From contig NZ_JPWI01000006.1 of the NCBI RefSeq assembly GCF_003326795.1, positions 186,001 to 250,000 of the forward strand: DNA of 64,000 nucleotides. Direction: 5' to 3'. The notes under the pieces are model-generated. The model was not told the origin of the DNA. It worked only from the letters and a program-made list of their open reading frames with translations, and ran no database searches. How positions within the stretch are numbered: position 1 is the stretch's first letter; each line of letters starts with the position of its first letter. Source of the DNA: Thalassospira profundimaris (lineage in GTDB: Bacteria > Pseudomonadota > Alphaproteobacteria > Rhodospirillales > Thalassospiraceae). Positions 8,316 through 17,215 of this stretch are shown here, in pieces. A program made the position numbers and the translations under genes.

Positions 8316-8496
8316 GCGGACCTCCTTGAAAACCGGTCGACACATCGGGTCGAGCCTGTTTGTTGAACTACAAGGAAGCTAACAGCAGTTTCTCAGAGGA
8401 GGTCTCCGAACTCTGTCTCAATTGATGCGGTTTTTTCCGCATCACATGGTCAAATCAGAATGTTTTTTCTGCGCATATGCGGAAAGGGCTGAAATG

Positions 8497-8742
8497 TCAG
8501 TCTGTTGGGGAATTCAGATATTTCTGCATTTCACGTTTCTGGCGACGCTTTTCCATGATGGTCCGAATAATGATCACGGCAAAAAACAGCACAACGATGC
8601 TGGTCGACATCGGAAAGGCAAAGGGAATTCCGACGACAAACAGCAACGCCCCCAGAATGCTGCCGCCAAGAATGGCAATAAACCCGCCAAGCATGACAAT
8701 TGCGAGAATGGCAGCAAGCAGAATGGAGGCGACTTTATTCAT
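8497..8742 (-). CDS. Small two-helix membrane protein
   Basis: An 81-residue protein with two strong hydrophobic segments (about residues 5-32 and 35-63) and a short basic tail (EKRRQKREMQK). The ribosome site is weak. It begins 29 bases after the stop of the large ABC-CNBD gene on the same strand, so it is probably the last gene of that transcript. Family not recognised; it could be an accessory subunit of the ABC protein, but that rests only on position. Confidence 0.6.
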   Translation of the reverse strand: MNKVASILLAAILAIVMLGGFIAILGGSILGALLFVVGIPFAFPMSTSIVVLFFAVIIIRTIMEKRRQKREMQKYLNSPTD

Positions 8743-8771
8743 ATCAAAATTTTCGGACCCGCATATGACCG

Positions 8772-11700
8772 TTAATCGTTGTGTCGGCTGGTGAGCTGTC
8801 TGGTGGTTTGGTCAAGTCTTTCGGCCAGAACACGGATCAGCTGAACCGCTACCGCCTGATCCTGTCGAACCAGGCCGAGGAACTCGGTTTTATCGAGTTT
8901 AAGGACGGTCATGTCGTCGACCGCACGGATGGTTGCAGACCGCGGGGCGTCGACCAGAAGGGCAATTTCACCAATGACTTCCTTGGCGTGAACATCGCGC
9001 AATTTCAATGTCTGATGTTCTTCTGTGGTCAGCCAGATTTCACCGCGCCCCGATATGACGATAAAGGCGGCGTCGCCGGGATCGCCCTGTTTGACCAGAA
9101 CCTCGCCATGTTTGAAGGTCAGGCGCGGGCTGGTAAAGGCCAGAAGTTTGATGACGCTCGGGTCCAGACCGGCAAACAGCGGAATGGTTCGAAGCAGTCT
9201 GACCTCCTGATCGATGTTGCCATCCATAAAGATGGCGGCATCATCTTCGGCTTCGGTGGTCTCGCTTGTTCCGTCTTCGCTGTGGCTGCGGCGTTTGACC
9301 AGCTTGCCATTCGACATATGCAGGAATGTGTCGAACTTTTCATTGTCCTGATCATCACCATCGACCCAGATCAGGCTGGTATTGTCATTTTCACCGGTCA
9401 GATAATTGATAACACCTTCGCGGGTTTCACGATCAAGGGCAGAAAGTCCTTCGTCCACGACGAGAAGATCCGGGTTTTTTATAAGGGCACGGACGAGAGC
9501 GATTTTCTGGCGCAAGGTTTGTGACATGCGACTGCCGCCGACGCCAACCTGACTTTCAAGGCCGAGCGCGACCAGGCCTTCATAAAGGCGGCCTTCATGG
9601 GCAATTTCAAACAGTACCTCGCCAACACGTTCTTCCGAATGGGCTCGGCCATAGGCGAAGCGACCAAACAGAAGGTTGTCGATGATGGGGGCGGCGGGGG
9701 CATAGCCGTCTGCTTCGAAGAAGTCGATATGTTTGGACAGTTCTTCGGGCAGATTGGCCCGAATTTTCGGTCGGGCCTTAAGGACAAGATCACGGAATTC
9801 ATCATCGATGACGCGCAAACGGTGACGTGCCGGTGTGATTTGCATGGCAACATCAATCAGGTGCAGACGGTCTTCGTTACGGATGTCATCAACCGCAACA
9901 CCATCTGTGCGTTTGAGGATGTTTTTGACATCAGGAATCTCATCGGCCGAGACGAAGCTGTAACGATCGAAAAATTCGTGTCCGGGGGGAAGTCCGGTAA
10001 ACAGTTCGATCATAAGATCAAGCGTTTCGCGTCCCATATTGACCATCTTGTCATACAGGCCGTTCTCGCGAAGGCTTTGCTGAATATAGGGATGGGACAG
10101 GAATTCGAAGCGCTTGAAATCGGTGCGTGACGGCGAACCGAACATCAGGTTCACGCCAACAGGGGCGTTGTCGTTGTACTTTTCGATGTCAAAGGGTTCG
10201 ACAAGATCGGAAAGTTGACGTTCGGCAAGGATTGCCTTAAGGCGCGGGCGGACATCAAGAACCGCTTCAACAAGTTCGGGCCGGTCTTCGGCATTGATCC
10301 GGCGTGAAAGACCGATGCGATAAATGTCACGATCCAGTCCGACAACTTCAAGCAGACGAAGAAGTTCACTTTGCAATTCGTCGACGGATTTGTAGCCGGG
10401 CCCTACATAGTCAATCCACTCGGCTGACGGATCATAAGGGATGTTCCCCGACATCCTGATCTCGTCATACATTTCACGCGTCAGTTTCCACGGCAGTTCC
10501 GTGGGATCAGATAGTTCGACAGCCTCAACAAATTTCGGAAGCGGATATTTGAGGTCTGCATCGGCTTGTTGCGCGCTCTGTTCAAGCCTGGAAACCTCTT
10601 TGCCGGTTTTTTTCTTTTCTGCCTTCTGGTCAATGATGACCGGGCGATGTTTGAGGCCATAGAACAGGTTGTCAGCAATGCTGCCGTTAAACAGATAGGC
10701 ATCAGCCCCGACATAGGCGAGGCGTTGACCAATGATCGAAGACGGGAGTGTCGTGGCGTCTAGGTCGCTGAACTGAATGCGTCCGCTTGTCGGATCAAGA
10801 ATGCGTGCAAGCAAACGCGCGAGCTGTGACTTGCCGCTGTCTGAAGAACCGGTCAAAAGGGCATTGCCCGGCAATGCCATGTTAAAGGACACGTTTTCTA
10901 CAACGCGGGTGCCATCATCATCAATCCAGGACAGGGCGCTGACATCCAGCGGGCCGGCAAGTGCCGGTGATTGCTTCACGCTCAGTTGATGTTCCGGGCC
11001 GAGATCGGGCAGTTCGAACTGTTCATGCAACTGGTCGTATTTGATGTTGGCATCGGCGAGGCGCTGATAATAGGCCAGAAGTTCTTTCCAGGGGGCGGAC
11101 ATGTCCTTGTAAGCGGCAAGGGCTGCAACCAGCGCACCGAAGCTGAGATCACCGATGATCACCAGATAACCGCCAATGGAATAGAAGAAGAACGGCGTGA
11201 TCTGGGCAATAAAGTTATTGAGAAACTTGATAAAGAATTTGCGGTAATAGATTTCCTTGCGGATATCGAAAATCCGGCCAAGGCGCTGGGTGAAGTGGGT
11301 CAGTTCGAACCCGCGGGTATCGTTGGCGCGGATATCGGTGGCGCCACCTACTGCCTCGCCAATATGTTCCGACATCCGGCGCACATTTTGCACGCGTTGT
11401 TTGCCAAGCAGGTTTACCCGGCGTTGCAGTTTGGGAATCAGATAGCCCTGCAGCGGATAAAAGGCGACCGCGGCAATTCCCATCAACGGGTCCTGAATAA
11501 AGATAAAGGCCGAAATCGTAATCAGAATGCCGCCCTGATAAAGCGGTAGAGAAAATGCCTCGCCAAAGAAGCCGCCCAGCGGTTCGGCCTCGGCGGTGAT
11601 CATCGAAACGATTTCGCCCTGACTGGTTTTGCGAAAATGCGGTAAGGGAAAACGCAGAACCCGATCAAAAAGCTCATAGCGCATCCGGCGCAACATGCGC

Positions 11701-11987
11701 TCGGCCATGACGCCCTGATAGACATTGATGAAATATTTGAAGCCGCCATTGACGAAAACCAGCGCCAGAAAGATCGCCGAGAGCGCAAACAGATATTCGA
11801 TCTGGTTCAGGGGAGCGCCAAGAATGTCATAAGGTGCACCGGCCCCGCCAATCGCTTCGTTGACGATTTGTTTGGGCAGGTCGAGAGAGTAATACAGGAA
11901 CGGAAACGAAAGCAGCGTCACCACTGTCAGGATGATCTGCTGAAGGCGACTATGGCGCCAGATATAGGCAAAGACCGATTTTGGCAT
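8772..11987 (-). CDS. ABC transporter with expanded, degenerate ATPase domain fused to a cNMP-binding domain
   Basis: A very large (1071-residue) membrane protein. Residues 1-320 form an ABC exporter-type membrane domain. Walker A is GSSDSGKS (380-387), and Walker B with D-loop is VVDEGLSALD (about 843-852). Between them lies about 330 residues of extra sequence. The Q-loop glutamine is lost (YVGAD), the signature LSGGQ reads MSQTL, and the H-loop histidine is absent (LIWVDGDD). The extra sequence contains repeats of the helical subdomain start: SIADNLFYG (436-444), APVGVNLMFG (608-617), APIIDNLLFG (766-775). Residues 935-1060 are a Crp-type cyclic-nucleotide-binding domain with an intact-looking phosphate cassette (IGEIALL then PRSAT). 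ATG 11987 is preferred over GTG 11993 for spacing from GGGA. The substrate is unknown. It is followed by a small membrane gene and preceded by a metallo-hydrolase gene. Confidence 0.85.
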   Translation of the reverse strand: MPKSVFAYIWRHSRLQQIILTVVTLLSFPFLYYSLDLPKQIVNEAIGGAGAPYDILGAPLNQIEYLFALSAIFLALVFVNGGFKYFINVYQGVMAERMLRRMRYELFDRVLRFPLPHFRKTSQGEIVSMITAEAEPLGGFFGEAFSLPLYQGGILITISAFIFIQDPLMGIAAVAFYPLQGYLIPKLQRRVNLLGKQRVQNVRRMSEHIGEAVGGATDIRANDTRGFELTHFTQRLGRIFDIRKEIYYRKFFIKFLNNFIAQITPFFFYSIGGYLVIIGDLSFGALVAALAAYKDMSAPWKELLAYYQRLADANIKYDQLHEQFELPDLGPEHQLSVKQSPALAGPLDVSALSWIDDDGTRVVENVSFNMALPGNALLTGSSDSGKSQLARLLARILDPTSGRIQFSDLDATTLPSSIIGQRLAYVGADAYLFNGSIADNLFYGLKHRPVIIDQKAEKKKTGKEVSRLEQSAQQADADLKYPLPKFVEAVELSDPTELPWKLTREMYDEIRMSGNIPYDPSAEWIDYVGPGYKSVDELQSELLRLLEVVGLDRDIYRIGLSRRINAEDRPELVEAVLDVRPRLKAILAERQLSDLVEPFDIEKYNDNAPVGVNLMFGSPSRTDFKRFEFLSHPYIQQSLRENGLYDKMVNMGRETLDLMIELFTGLPPGHEFFDRYSFVSADEIPDVKNILKRTDGVAVDDIRNEDRLHLIDVAMQITPARHRLRVIDDEFRDLVLKARPKIRANLPEELSKHIDFFEADGYAPAAPIIDNLLFGRFAYGRAHSEERVGEVLFEIAHEGRLYEGLVALGLESQVGVGGSRMSQTLRQKIALVRALIKNPDLLVVDEGLSALDRETREGVINYLTGENDNTSLIWVDGDDQDNEKFDTFLHMSNGKLVKRRSHSEDGTSETTEAEDDAAIFMDGNIDQEVRLLRTIPLFAGLDPSVIKLLAFTSPRLTFKHGEVLVKQGDPGDAAFIVISGRGEIWLTTEEHQTLKLRDVHAKEVIGEIALLVDAPRSATIRAVDDMTVLKLDKTEFLGLVRQDQAVAVQLIRVLAERLDQTTRQLTSRHND

Positions 11988-12076
11988 TCGCACGTCCCGT
12001 ATGTTGCATTGGAACTTTATCGTCCCTGTCGCTCGTTTTTATTGGGTAGTGTGCAGATTACGCGGAGCCGGTCCGA

Positions 12077-12856
12077 TCAGCCAAGATCGAAACTCTGTCC
12101 CGGCTCAATAAATCCGCAAAATCCATCTGCCTTGGCATCCGGTTTGTCATATGCCTGATAATGATAAAGCCACATCTTTGCTTTCACCTCGGCGGGCAAT
12201 GTGACCAGTTCGTCATAATGGGCATGCACACCGGAATGTCGTGGCCCCAATTCACAATCCTGAAAAATCATATCTGCTTTACGATACAGCGACATATGGG
12301 CGTCAGGATTGAAAATCGCATCTGTTGTCAGGAAAAAGGACTTCTTTTCTCCACGCCCGAACAGGGCATAGGAAAACATCGTGGATTCGTTGGTGACAAT
12401 GTGTGGGACAGGGATGATATCAAAATGCAGCCCCTGCCAGTCAAAGCCGGTTTTGGCAACAAGCGGCAATACGTCGAAATAGGACGATAACTGGCTGTTG
12501 CCGTGATCACTGGTCTCAAGACCGCCACGAAGCGAATGTTCCCACAGGGGGTCAAGCAGTTCCTTGACCGCAAGCAGTTTGGCGCGGTGACCGTCAAAAA
12601 TGAAATAGTTGGCGAGCGCCATCCATTCCAGACCACCGATATGGTCCGAATGCAGATGGCTGATATAGACCGCGTCAAAGTCATTTGGCATGTAGCCGAG
12701 ATTGCGCAGCGAGTGGCGCGCATCTGAACCACAGTCAATCAAAAGACGATGCGGTTGTTCGTTACCCGACGGGGTCGTTTCCAGAACCATGTTGCTCTGA
12801 AAGTTTTCGGCGGCCATGCAAAAGGCCGAGCCTGTCCCCGCAAACGTAAGCTTCAT
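12077..12856 (-). CDS. Metallo-beta-lactamase-fold hydrolase (RNase Z/phosphodiesterase-like subgroup)
   Basis: A 259-residue soluble hydrolase. The metal motif HLHSDH spans residues 67-72, with further ligands at His152 (VPH), Asp179 (TTDA) and His211 or His213 (HAH), so a two-metal site is likely complete. The N-terminus (MKLTFAGTGSAF) is that of the RNase Z-like group, which also contains cyclic-nucleotide and other phosphodiesterases and arylsulfatase-like enzymes. It is too generic to assign a substrate. It lies 89 bases upstream of the ABC-CNBD gene on the same strand. An enzyme acting on the nucleotide sensed by that protein is a tempting but unproven idea. Confidence 0.82.
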   Translation of the reverse strand: MKLTFAGTGSAFCMAAENFQSNMVLETTPSGNEQPHRLLIDCGSDARHSLRNLGYMPNDFDAVYISHLHSDHIGGLEWMALANYFIFDGHRAKLLAVKELLDPLWEHSLRGGLETSDHGNSQLSSYFDVLPLVAKTGFDWQGLHFDIIPVPHIVTNESTMFSYALFGRGEKKSFFLTTDAIFNPDAHMSLYRKADMIFQDCELGPRHSGVHAHYDELVTLPAEVKAKMWLYHYQAYDKPDAKADGFCGFIEPGQSFDLG

Positions 12857-12988
12857 TCCCCGTTCTCCCGATATTTTGTCGAAAGATTAGACGAGGTACG
12901 GGGCGTTTAACCACCCCCTTTTATGAGCAAAGTATCAATTTTTATCGATTGGCGGGCTCTGACCGTCTGTCTTTTAGCTGCTTGCAAC

Positions 12989-13807
12989 TCAGTTTCTTGC
13001 GGAATCCTGTTGCGGATTTACCGCGTTTTGCGCGGAGGAAAGTTTGCTCATTTCCTGACGTAATGCGCGGAGTTCCTGCATGATTTCTCGATGATCAAGT
13101 TCGATCTCGTCACGGGTCTGCTTTTCCTCGACATCGACATGGGACGACATTGCATCAACCACGATAGCGATGAAGAGGTTCAGCACCGCAAAGGTCGTCA
13201 CCAGAATGAATGGAACGAAAAACAGCCATGCCAGCGGATAAGACTCCATCACCGGGCGGACAATTCCCATCGACCAGCTTTCAAGCGTCATGATCTGGAA
13301 CAGGGAATAAAGGGATGCACCGATATTGCCAAACCATTCCGGGAAGCCCTGACCAAACAGCTTGGTTGCCATGACCGCCGATACGTAAAAGACCAGTGAC
13401 AGCAGTGTCAGAACCGAAACCATGCCCGGGATGGCGCGCATCAAAGCTTCAACCACCTTGCGCATGGAGGGCACGGTCGAGATCAGGCGGAATGCACGCA
13501 GGATACGAAGGGCACGCAAGACCGACAGTCCCTGGCCTGCCGGAAGCAGGGTGATGGCGACGATGGTAAAGTCAAAAACATTCCAGGCCCGTTTGAAAAA
13601 TGCCAGTCGATAGACGGCAAGCTTCATCAACAGTTCGATGACAAAGATCGCAACGGCAACCTGATCAAGAAAATGCAGGATCGTTCCGGCTTTTTCCATC
13701 ACGGTCGACGAGGTTTCAAAGCCAAGGATCACCGCATTCAGGGCGATGACGGCTGTGATGAAGTTTTTAAAGCGGTTGGATTCTACGATCCGGCGAAGAA
13801 TGTCCAT
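12989..13807 (-). CDS. Bacterial voltage-gated sodium channel (NaChBac/NavAb family)
   Basis: One-domain six-helix channel of 272 residues, expected to assemble as a homotetramer. The S4 voltage sensor carries arginines every third position (Arg98, 101, 104, 107). The pore has the selectivity filter TLESWSM (174-180), the same as in the sodium-selective NavAb and NaChBac channels, without the extra aspartates of engineered calcium-selective forms. S6 ends near VVDAM (about 216-220). The C-terminal tail (about 225-260) is a charged coiled coil, as in this family. In known bacteria such channels are linked to motility, chemotaxis and pH homeostasis. The neighbours are not functionally linked. 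Confidence 0.93.
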   Translation of the reverse strand: MDILRRIVESNRFKNFITAVIALNAVILGFETSSTVMEKAGTILHFLDQVAVAIFVIELLMKLAVYRLAFFKRAWNVFDFTIVAITLLPAGQGLSVLRALRILRAFRLISTVPSMRKVVEALMRAIPGMVSVLTLLSLVFYVSAVMATKLFGQGFPEWFGNIGASLYSLFQIMTLESWSMGIVRPVMESYPLAWLFFVPFILVTTFAVLNLFIAIVVDAMSSHVDVEEKQTRDEIELDHREIMQELRALRQEMSKLSSAQNAVNPQQDSARN

Positions 13808-13884
13808 CTAGGTCCTAGCCTCCCGACGAGGTCGGAAACAGGGCGCGTGGGCCGCCGGATGTCACCGACGGACACGTTGCGCCG

Positions 13885-13928
13885 GATAAAAGGAAAAAGG
13901 GCGCAGTTGCACCAGTGCACTGCGCCCT
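13885..13928 (-). terminator. Intrinsic terminator after accA
   Basis: An inverted repeat (AGGGCGCAG with CTGCGCCCT plus GTGCAC, one bulged base) spans 13898-13927. On the minus strand a run of TTTTTCCTTTT follows, as expected for the end of accA. Confidence 0.8.
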
Positions 13929-13938
13929 GAACAGGAAA

Positions 13939-14895
13939 TCAGTTCAGGCCTTTGCGACCCATTTCAAGGAATTTGTCACGACGACGTGCCTTGAGAAGGC
14001 CGCCTTCGACGCCATCCATGCTTTCGAGTGCCTTGATGATTGCGTCACCAACGCGCTTGCACGCTTCCTTGGCGTTGCGCTGGGCGCCACCAAGCGGTTC
14101 AGCAACGATGTCATCAATTACACCAAGCTGTTGCAGGTCCTGTGCTGTGAGGCGAAGGGCCTCGGCTGCGGTTTTGGCTTCGTCACCCGAACGCCAAAGA
14201 ATGGAGGCGCAGCCTTCTGGCGAGATCACCGAATAGATCGAGTTTTCAAGCATCAGAACGGTATTGGCAACCGCAAGGGCAATAGCACCACCTGAACCGC
14301 CTTCGCCGATAATGACCGAAATCAGCGGCACCTTGATATCAAGGCAGGCTTCAATCGAACGCGCGATGGCTTCGGACTGGCCGCGTGCTTCTGCGTCGGC
14401 CCCCGGGAAGGCACCAGCGGTGTCGACAAGTGTCACGACCGGAATGTTGAAACGTTCGGCCATGCGCATCAGACGGATCGCCTTGCGGTAGCCTTCCGGA
14501 CGGGCCGAACCGAAATTGTGCTTTACGCGGGTTTCGGTATCGCGGCCCTTCTCATGACCAATAACCATGACGGTGCGTCCCTGAAGACGACCAAGTCCCC
14601 CGATGATTGCAGCGTCTTCGCCAAACTGGCGGTCGCCGGCAAGCGGGGTGAAATCGTCAAACAGGTTTGCGATATAGTCGGTGAAATGCGGACGGTCCGG
14701 ATGGCGCGCGACTTGCGTCTTCTGCCAGGGCGTCAGCTTTCCGTAGGTGCTTTGCAACAACTTGGTCAGCTTGTCCTGCAAGCGTGAAACCTCGTCTGCG
14801 ATGTTGACTTCGTCATTGCCCGTCAGGTGACGGAGCTCTTCGATCTTGCCTTCAAGCTCGGCGATCGGTTTTTCAAAATCGAGGAAGTTATGCAT
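13939..14895 (-). CDS. accA: Acetyl-CoA carboxylase carboxyltransferase subunit alpha
   Basis: The alpha subunit of the carboxyltransferase that makes malonyl-CoA for fatty-acid synthesis; it works with AccD. From ATG 14895 the protein has 318 residues and begins [16 protein letters not shown], the normal start of proteobacterial AccA. An upstream in-frame TTG at 14946 would add 17 atypical residues and is rejected. Conserved stretches include [21 protein letters not shown], the GGSGGAIAL acyl-CoA pocket (about 203-211) and [12 protein letters not shown]. It stands alone, with its own terminator and accD elsewhere, as is common. Confidence 0.96.
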   Translation of the reverse strand: MHNFLDFEKPIAELEGKIEELRHLTGNDEVNIADEVSRLQDKLTKLLQSTYGKLTPWQKTQVARHPDRPHFTDYIANLFDDFTPLAGDRQFGEDAAIIGGLGRLQGRTVMVIGHEKGRDTETRVKHNFGSARPEGYRKAIRLMRMAERFNIPVVTLVDTAGAFPGADAEARGQSEAIARSIEACLDIKVPLISVIIGEGGSGGAIALAVANTVLMLENSIYSVISPEGCASILWRSGDEAKTAAEALRLTAQDLQQLGVIDDIVAEPLGGAQRNAKEACKRVGDAIIKALESMDGVEGGLLKARRRDKFLEMGRKGLN

Positions 14896-15054
14896 CAGGG
14901 CATCATATCCGACTGGGAAACAATGGGGCGGAACATAGTTGATCAACCCGCTACGTCAAGCGTTGACCGATAAGCGAACCATATTTTCCGTTTACGTAAG
15001 AATTATGGCGTAAGGTTCTCACTTCATGCAGTGATATTTTGCACACGGGTTGCC

Positions 15055-15549
15055 ATGACGTCCAGTATCGAGATCACAGTTCCGCAAGTACCTGAAAACG
15101 TTCCGTTTGAACGCCTTGTTGAAATCCTTTTGGCCGCCTTTGCCTTTCAGGATGACATTGTCGACCCGCCAAGTTCTGCAAAATCGGTAACAGTGTCCGA
15201 ATTACAATGGCGTTTTGCCCGGGACAGCCTGTTTCTGGCAATTGACCCAAGCGGTAAGGTTGTTGGCCAGATTTGGGTCGAGGATATTGGCAAGGATGCC
15301 TATCTATATAAATTGTCAGTCGATCCGGCGATCAAGGGCGGCGGAATTGGCAAGGCGCTTGTTGAGACGGCCTGCGATTTTGCTGCAAAGCGCGGCAAGG
15401 AAAAGATGCGTCTGCATGTCCGCGTGGAACTGGAAGATAACATCGCGTTCTTCCGGTCGCGCGGATTTGAAATTGCCGGCGAAGGGATCCACGATGGATA
15501 TGATCGCCCCACATTCTGGAAAATGGCGCGTGATCTTATTGTGGACTAG
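15055..15549 (+). CDS. GNAT-family N-acetyltransferase
   Basis: A 164-residue acetyltransferase fold. The acetyl-CoA-binding signature is visible at [15 protein letters not shown] (a Q/RxxGxG/A variant), after [10 protein letters not shown] and YLYKLSVD, and the fold ends with FFRSRGFE. The substrate is unknown. The ATG at 15055 is preferred over the GTG at 15031, though neither has a strong ribosome site. Its stop overlaps the stop of the convergent HxlR gene: the two TAG codons share a CTAG. Confidence 0.85.
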   Translation: MTSSIEITVPQVPENVPFERLVEILLAAFAFQDDIVDPPSSAKSVTVSELQWRFARDSLFLAIDPSGKVVGQIWVEDIGKDAYLYKLSVDPAIKGGGIGKALVETACDFAAKRGKEKMRLHVRVELEDNIAFFRSRGFEIAGEGIHDGYDRPTFWKMARDLIVD

Positions 15550-15914
15550 GCGGTTTCAGCTTCCGGCAAGCGCGGTTTTGACAGGGCAAAATAGGGAACA
15601 TGGGTTTCGCCCCACGCCTTGAGCGCCAGAATAATATCGCGCAATGTTTCACCCTTGGCTGTCAGGCTGTATTCGACGCGCGGCGGAACTTCGGCATAGA
15701 CTTCGCGGTGGACAAGTCCGTCTGCTTCCAGTTCGCGCAACTGGCGGGTCAACATGCGCTGTGTAACGCCCGGCATCATGCGGCGCAGCTCGTTGAAGCG
15801 CTTTTTACCGTCAAGAAGATGGAACAGCACAACACCTTTCCACTTGCCTCCAATGGCGTCAAGTGCGCCTTCAACAGGGCAGCCGGGGCTGCGATTTGGC
15901 GGGCAAAGTTCCAT
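15546..15914 (-). CDS. HxlR-family transcriptional regulator (possible quinone/thiol sensor)
   Basis: A 122-residue winged-helix regulator with the HxlR pattern: [50 protein letters not shown] and YSLTAKG. Two cysteines near the N-terminus (Cys4, Cys12) recall the redox cysteines of YodB/QorR-type HxlR proteins, which sense quinones or diamide. The start at 15914 has GGAGAAG before it; an upstream in-frame start at 15959 lacks one. It is divergent from a quinone oxidoreductase-like gene, the usual partner of such sensors, so repression of that gene is likely. Confidence 0.9.
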   Translation of the reverse strand: MELCPPNRSPGCPVEGALDAIGGKWKGVVLFHLLDGKKRFNELRRMMPGVTQRMLTRQLRELEADGLVHREVYAEVPPRVEYSLTAKGETLRDIILALKAWGETHVPYFALSKPRLPEAETA

Positions 15915-16092
15915 GTAACTTCTCCATACAGGGTCATCCGAGCAACGCAGAGGTCGCAACAGTCCCGGAATTCTGCATTAGTATACAAAATGTCACTATA
16001 TGCAGAAATTGTGCGTACTTATGTTCACGGTCATTATGCGTTAGGTCTTTGACATTCACAAATCAAACCTTTGATGAAAAGGACTGCATAAG

Positions 16093-17115
16093 ATGAAAGC
16101 CATTGGCGTTTATAAATCCGCCCCGGTCGAAACAGACGGGTTGTTTACCCAGATCGAAACCGATGTGCCGGTCGCCACGGGGCGCGATATTCTGGTTCGG
16201 GTAAAGGGAATTGCGGTCAATCCGGTTGATTTCAAGGTCCGCAAGGGCAAGCAGGATGATGGTGCCTTCAAGATCCTTGGTTGGGATGCCGCTGGTATTG
16301 TCGAGGCAGTTGGTGAAGACGTGACCCTTTTCCGTCCGGGTGATGAAGTCTGGTATGCCGGTGATGTAACCCGGTCCGGTTCGAATACCCAGTTACAGCT
16401 GGTCGACGAGCGTATCGTTGCGCTTAAGCCAAAATCACTTGGGTTTGCGGCCGCTGCGGCTTTGCCGCTGACGACAATCACCGCATGGGAGGCAATGTTT
16501 GATCGTTTGCTGATTGATCGTGCGGCAGTAGACGCCAACGCATCAAAGTCCATTCTGATTATTGGCGGGGCAGGTGGTGTTGGCTCGATCGCCATTCAGC
16601 TGGCGAAGCTTGCCGGTTTGAAAGTGATCACAACGGCGTCACGGCCCGAGACCATCGACTGGGTCAAAAAACTGGGTGCTGACGCGGTTATCAACCATCG
16701 CAACCCGCTTGACGAAGAACTGGCGTCTCTGAGCATTGTGAATGTGGATTACATCTTCTGTACGTCGGAAACCGACCAGTATTTCGACGTGATGGCAAAG
16801 CTGATTGTGCCGCAGGGCCGGATTGTGACCATCACCGAGGCCAAGGAAAATCACAATGTTGATCTTCTGAAGGCCAAGTCCGCCAGCTTCTCCTATGAAT
16901 TCATGTTTACCCGTTCGATGTTCCAGACGGCAGATATGATTGAACAGCACAAGCTTCTGGCGACTGTAGCCCGGTTGGTCGATGATGGAACCATTACCAA
17001 TACCGCAAATGAAAGCTTTGGCCCGCTGTCACCGGAAAGCCTGCAGAAAGCACATGCATTGCTTGAAAGTGGCAAGGCAATTGGCAAGATCACCTTTGAC
17101 GGTATTGCGGACTGA
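16093..17115 (+). CDS. Zinc-type alcohol dehydrogenase-like / quinone oxidoreductase (MDR superfamily)
   Basis: A 340-residue NADPH-dependent medium-chain reductase. It has the GroES-like N-terminal half (ILVRVKGIAVNPVDFKVR, then GWDAAGIVEAVGEDV) and a Rossmann half with IIGGAGGVGSIAIQLAK (about 156-172). The catalytic and structural zinc cysteines of classical alcohol dehydrogenases are missing, so it belongs with zinc-free quinone reductases. An AAGGA site lies about ten bases before the ATG. Divergent from the HxlR regulator, which probably represses it; the role is likely detoxification of quinones or reactive carbonyls. Confidence 0.9.
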   Translation: MKAIGVYKSAPVETDGLFTQIETDVPVATGRDILVRVKGIAVNPVDFKVRKGKQDDGAFKILGWDAAGIVEAVGEDVTLFRPGDEVWYAGDVTRSGSNTQLQLVDERIVALKPKSLGFAAAAALPLTTITAWEAMFDRLLIDRAAVDANASKSILIIGGAGGVGSIAIQLAKLAGLKVITTASRPETIDWVKKLGADAVINHRNPLDEELASLSIVNVDYIFCTSETDQYFDVMAKLIVPQGRIVTITEAKENHNVDLLKAKSASFSYEFMFTRSMFQTADMIEQHKLLATVARLVDDGTITNTANESFGPLSPESLQKAHALLESGKAIGKITFDGIAD

Positions 17116-17160
17116 TCACCACGCCCGAGAATTTCGGGTGCCGTGAATTCAAAAGCTTCA

Positions 17161-17195
17161 GGCCGATCTGCGTGAATGTCGCGGATCGGCCTTTT
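17161..17195 (+). terminator. Intrinsic terminator after the quinone oxidoreductase
   Basis: A 12-base stem (17161-17172 with 17180-17191, GGCCGATC core, one G-T pair), a seven-base loop and a TTTT tail. Confidence 0.82.
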
Positions 17196-17215
17196 CTATG
17201 TGCACGAAAGGCTGG

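Noticed and set aside
8424-8443. Hairpin GATGCGG-TTTTTT-CCGCATC before the aldehyde dehydrogenase operon
   Set aside because: It looks like a terminator stem, but its loop rather than its tail is the T run, so it was not called as one.
13939-14946. Upstream TTG start for accA
   Set aside because: It would add 17 residues not found in AccA; ATG 14895 gives the family's normal N-terminus.
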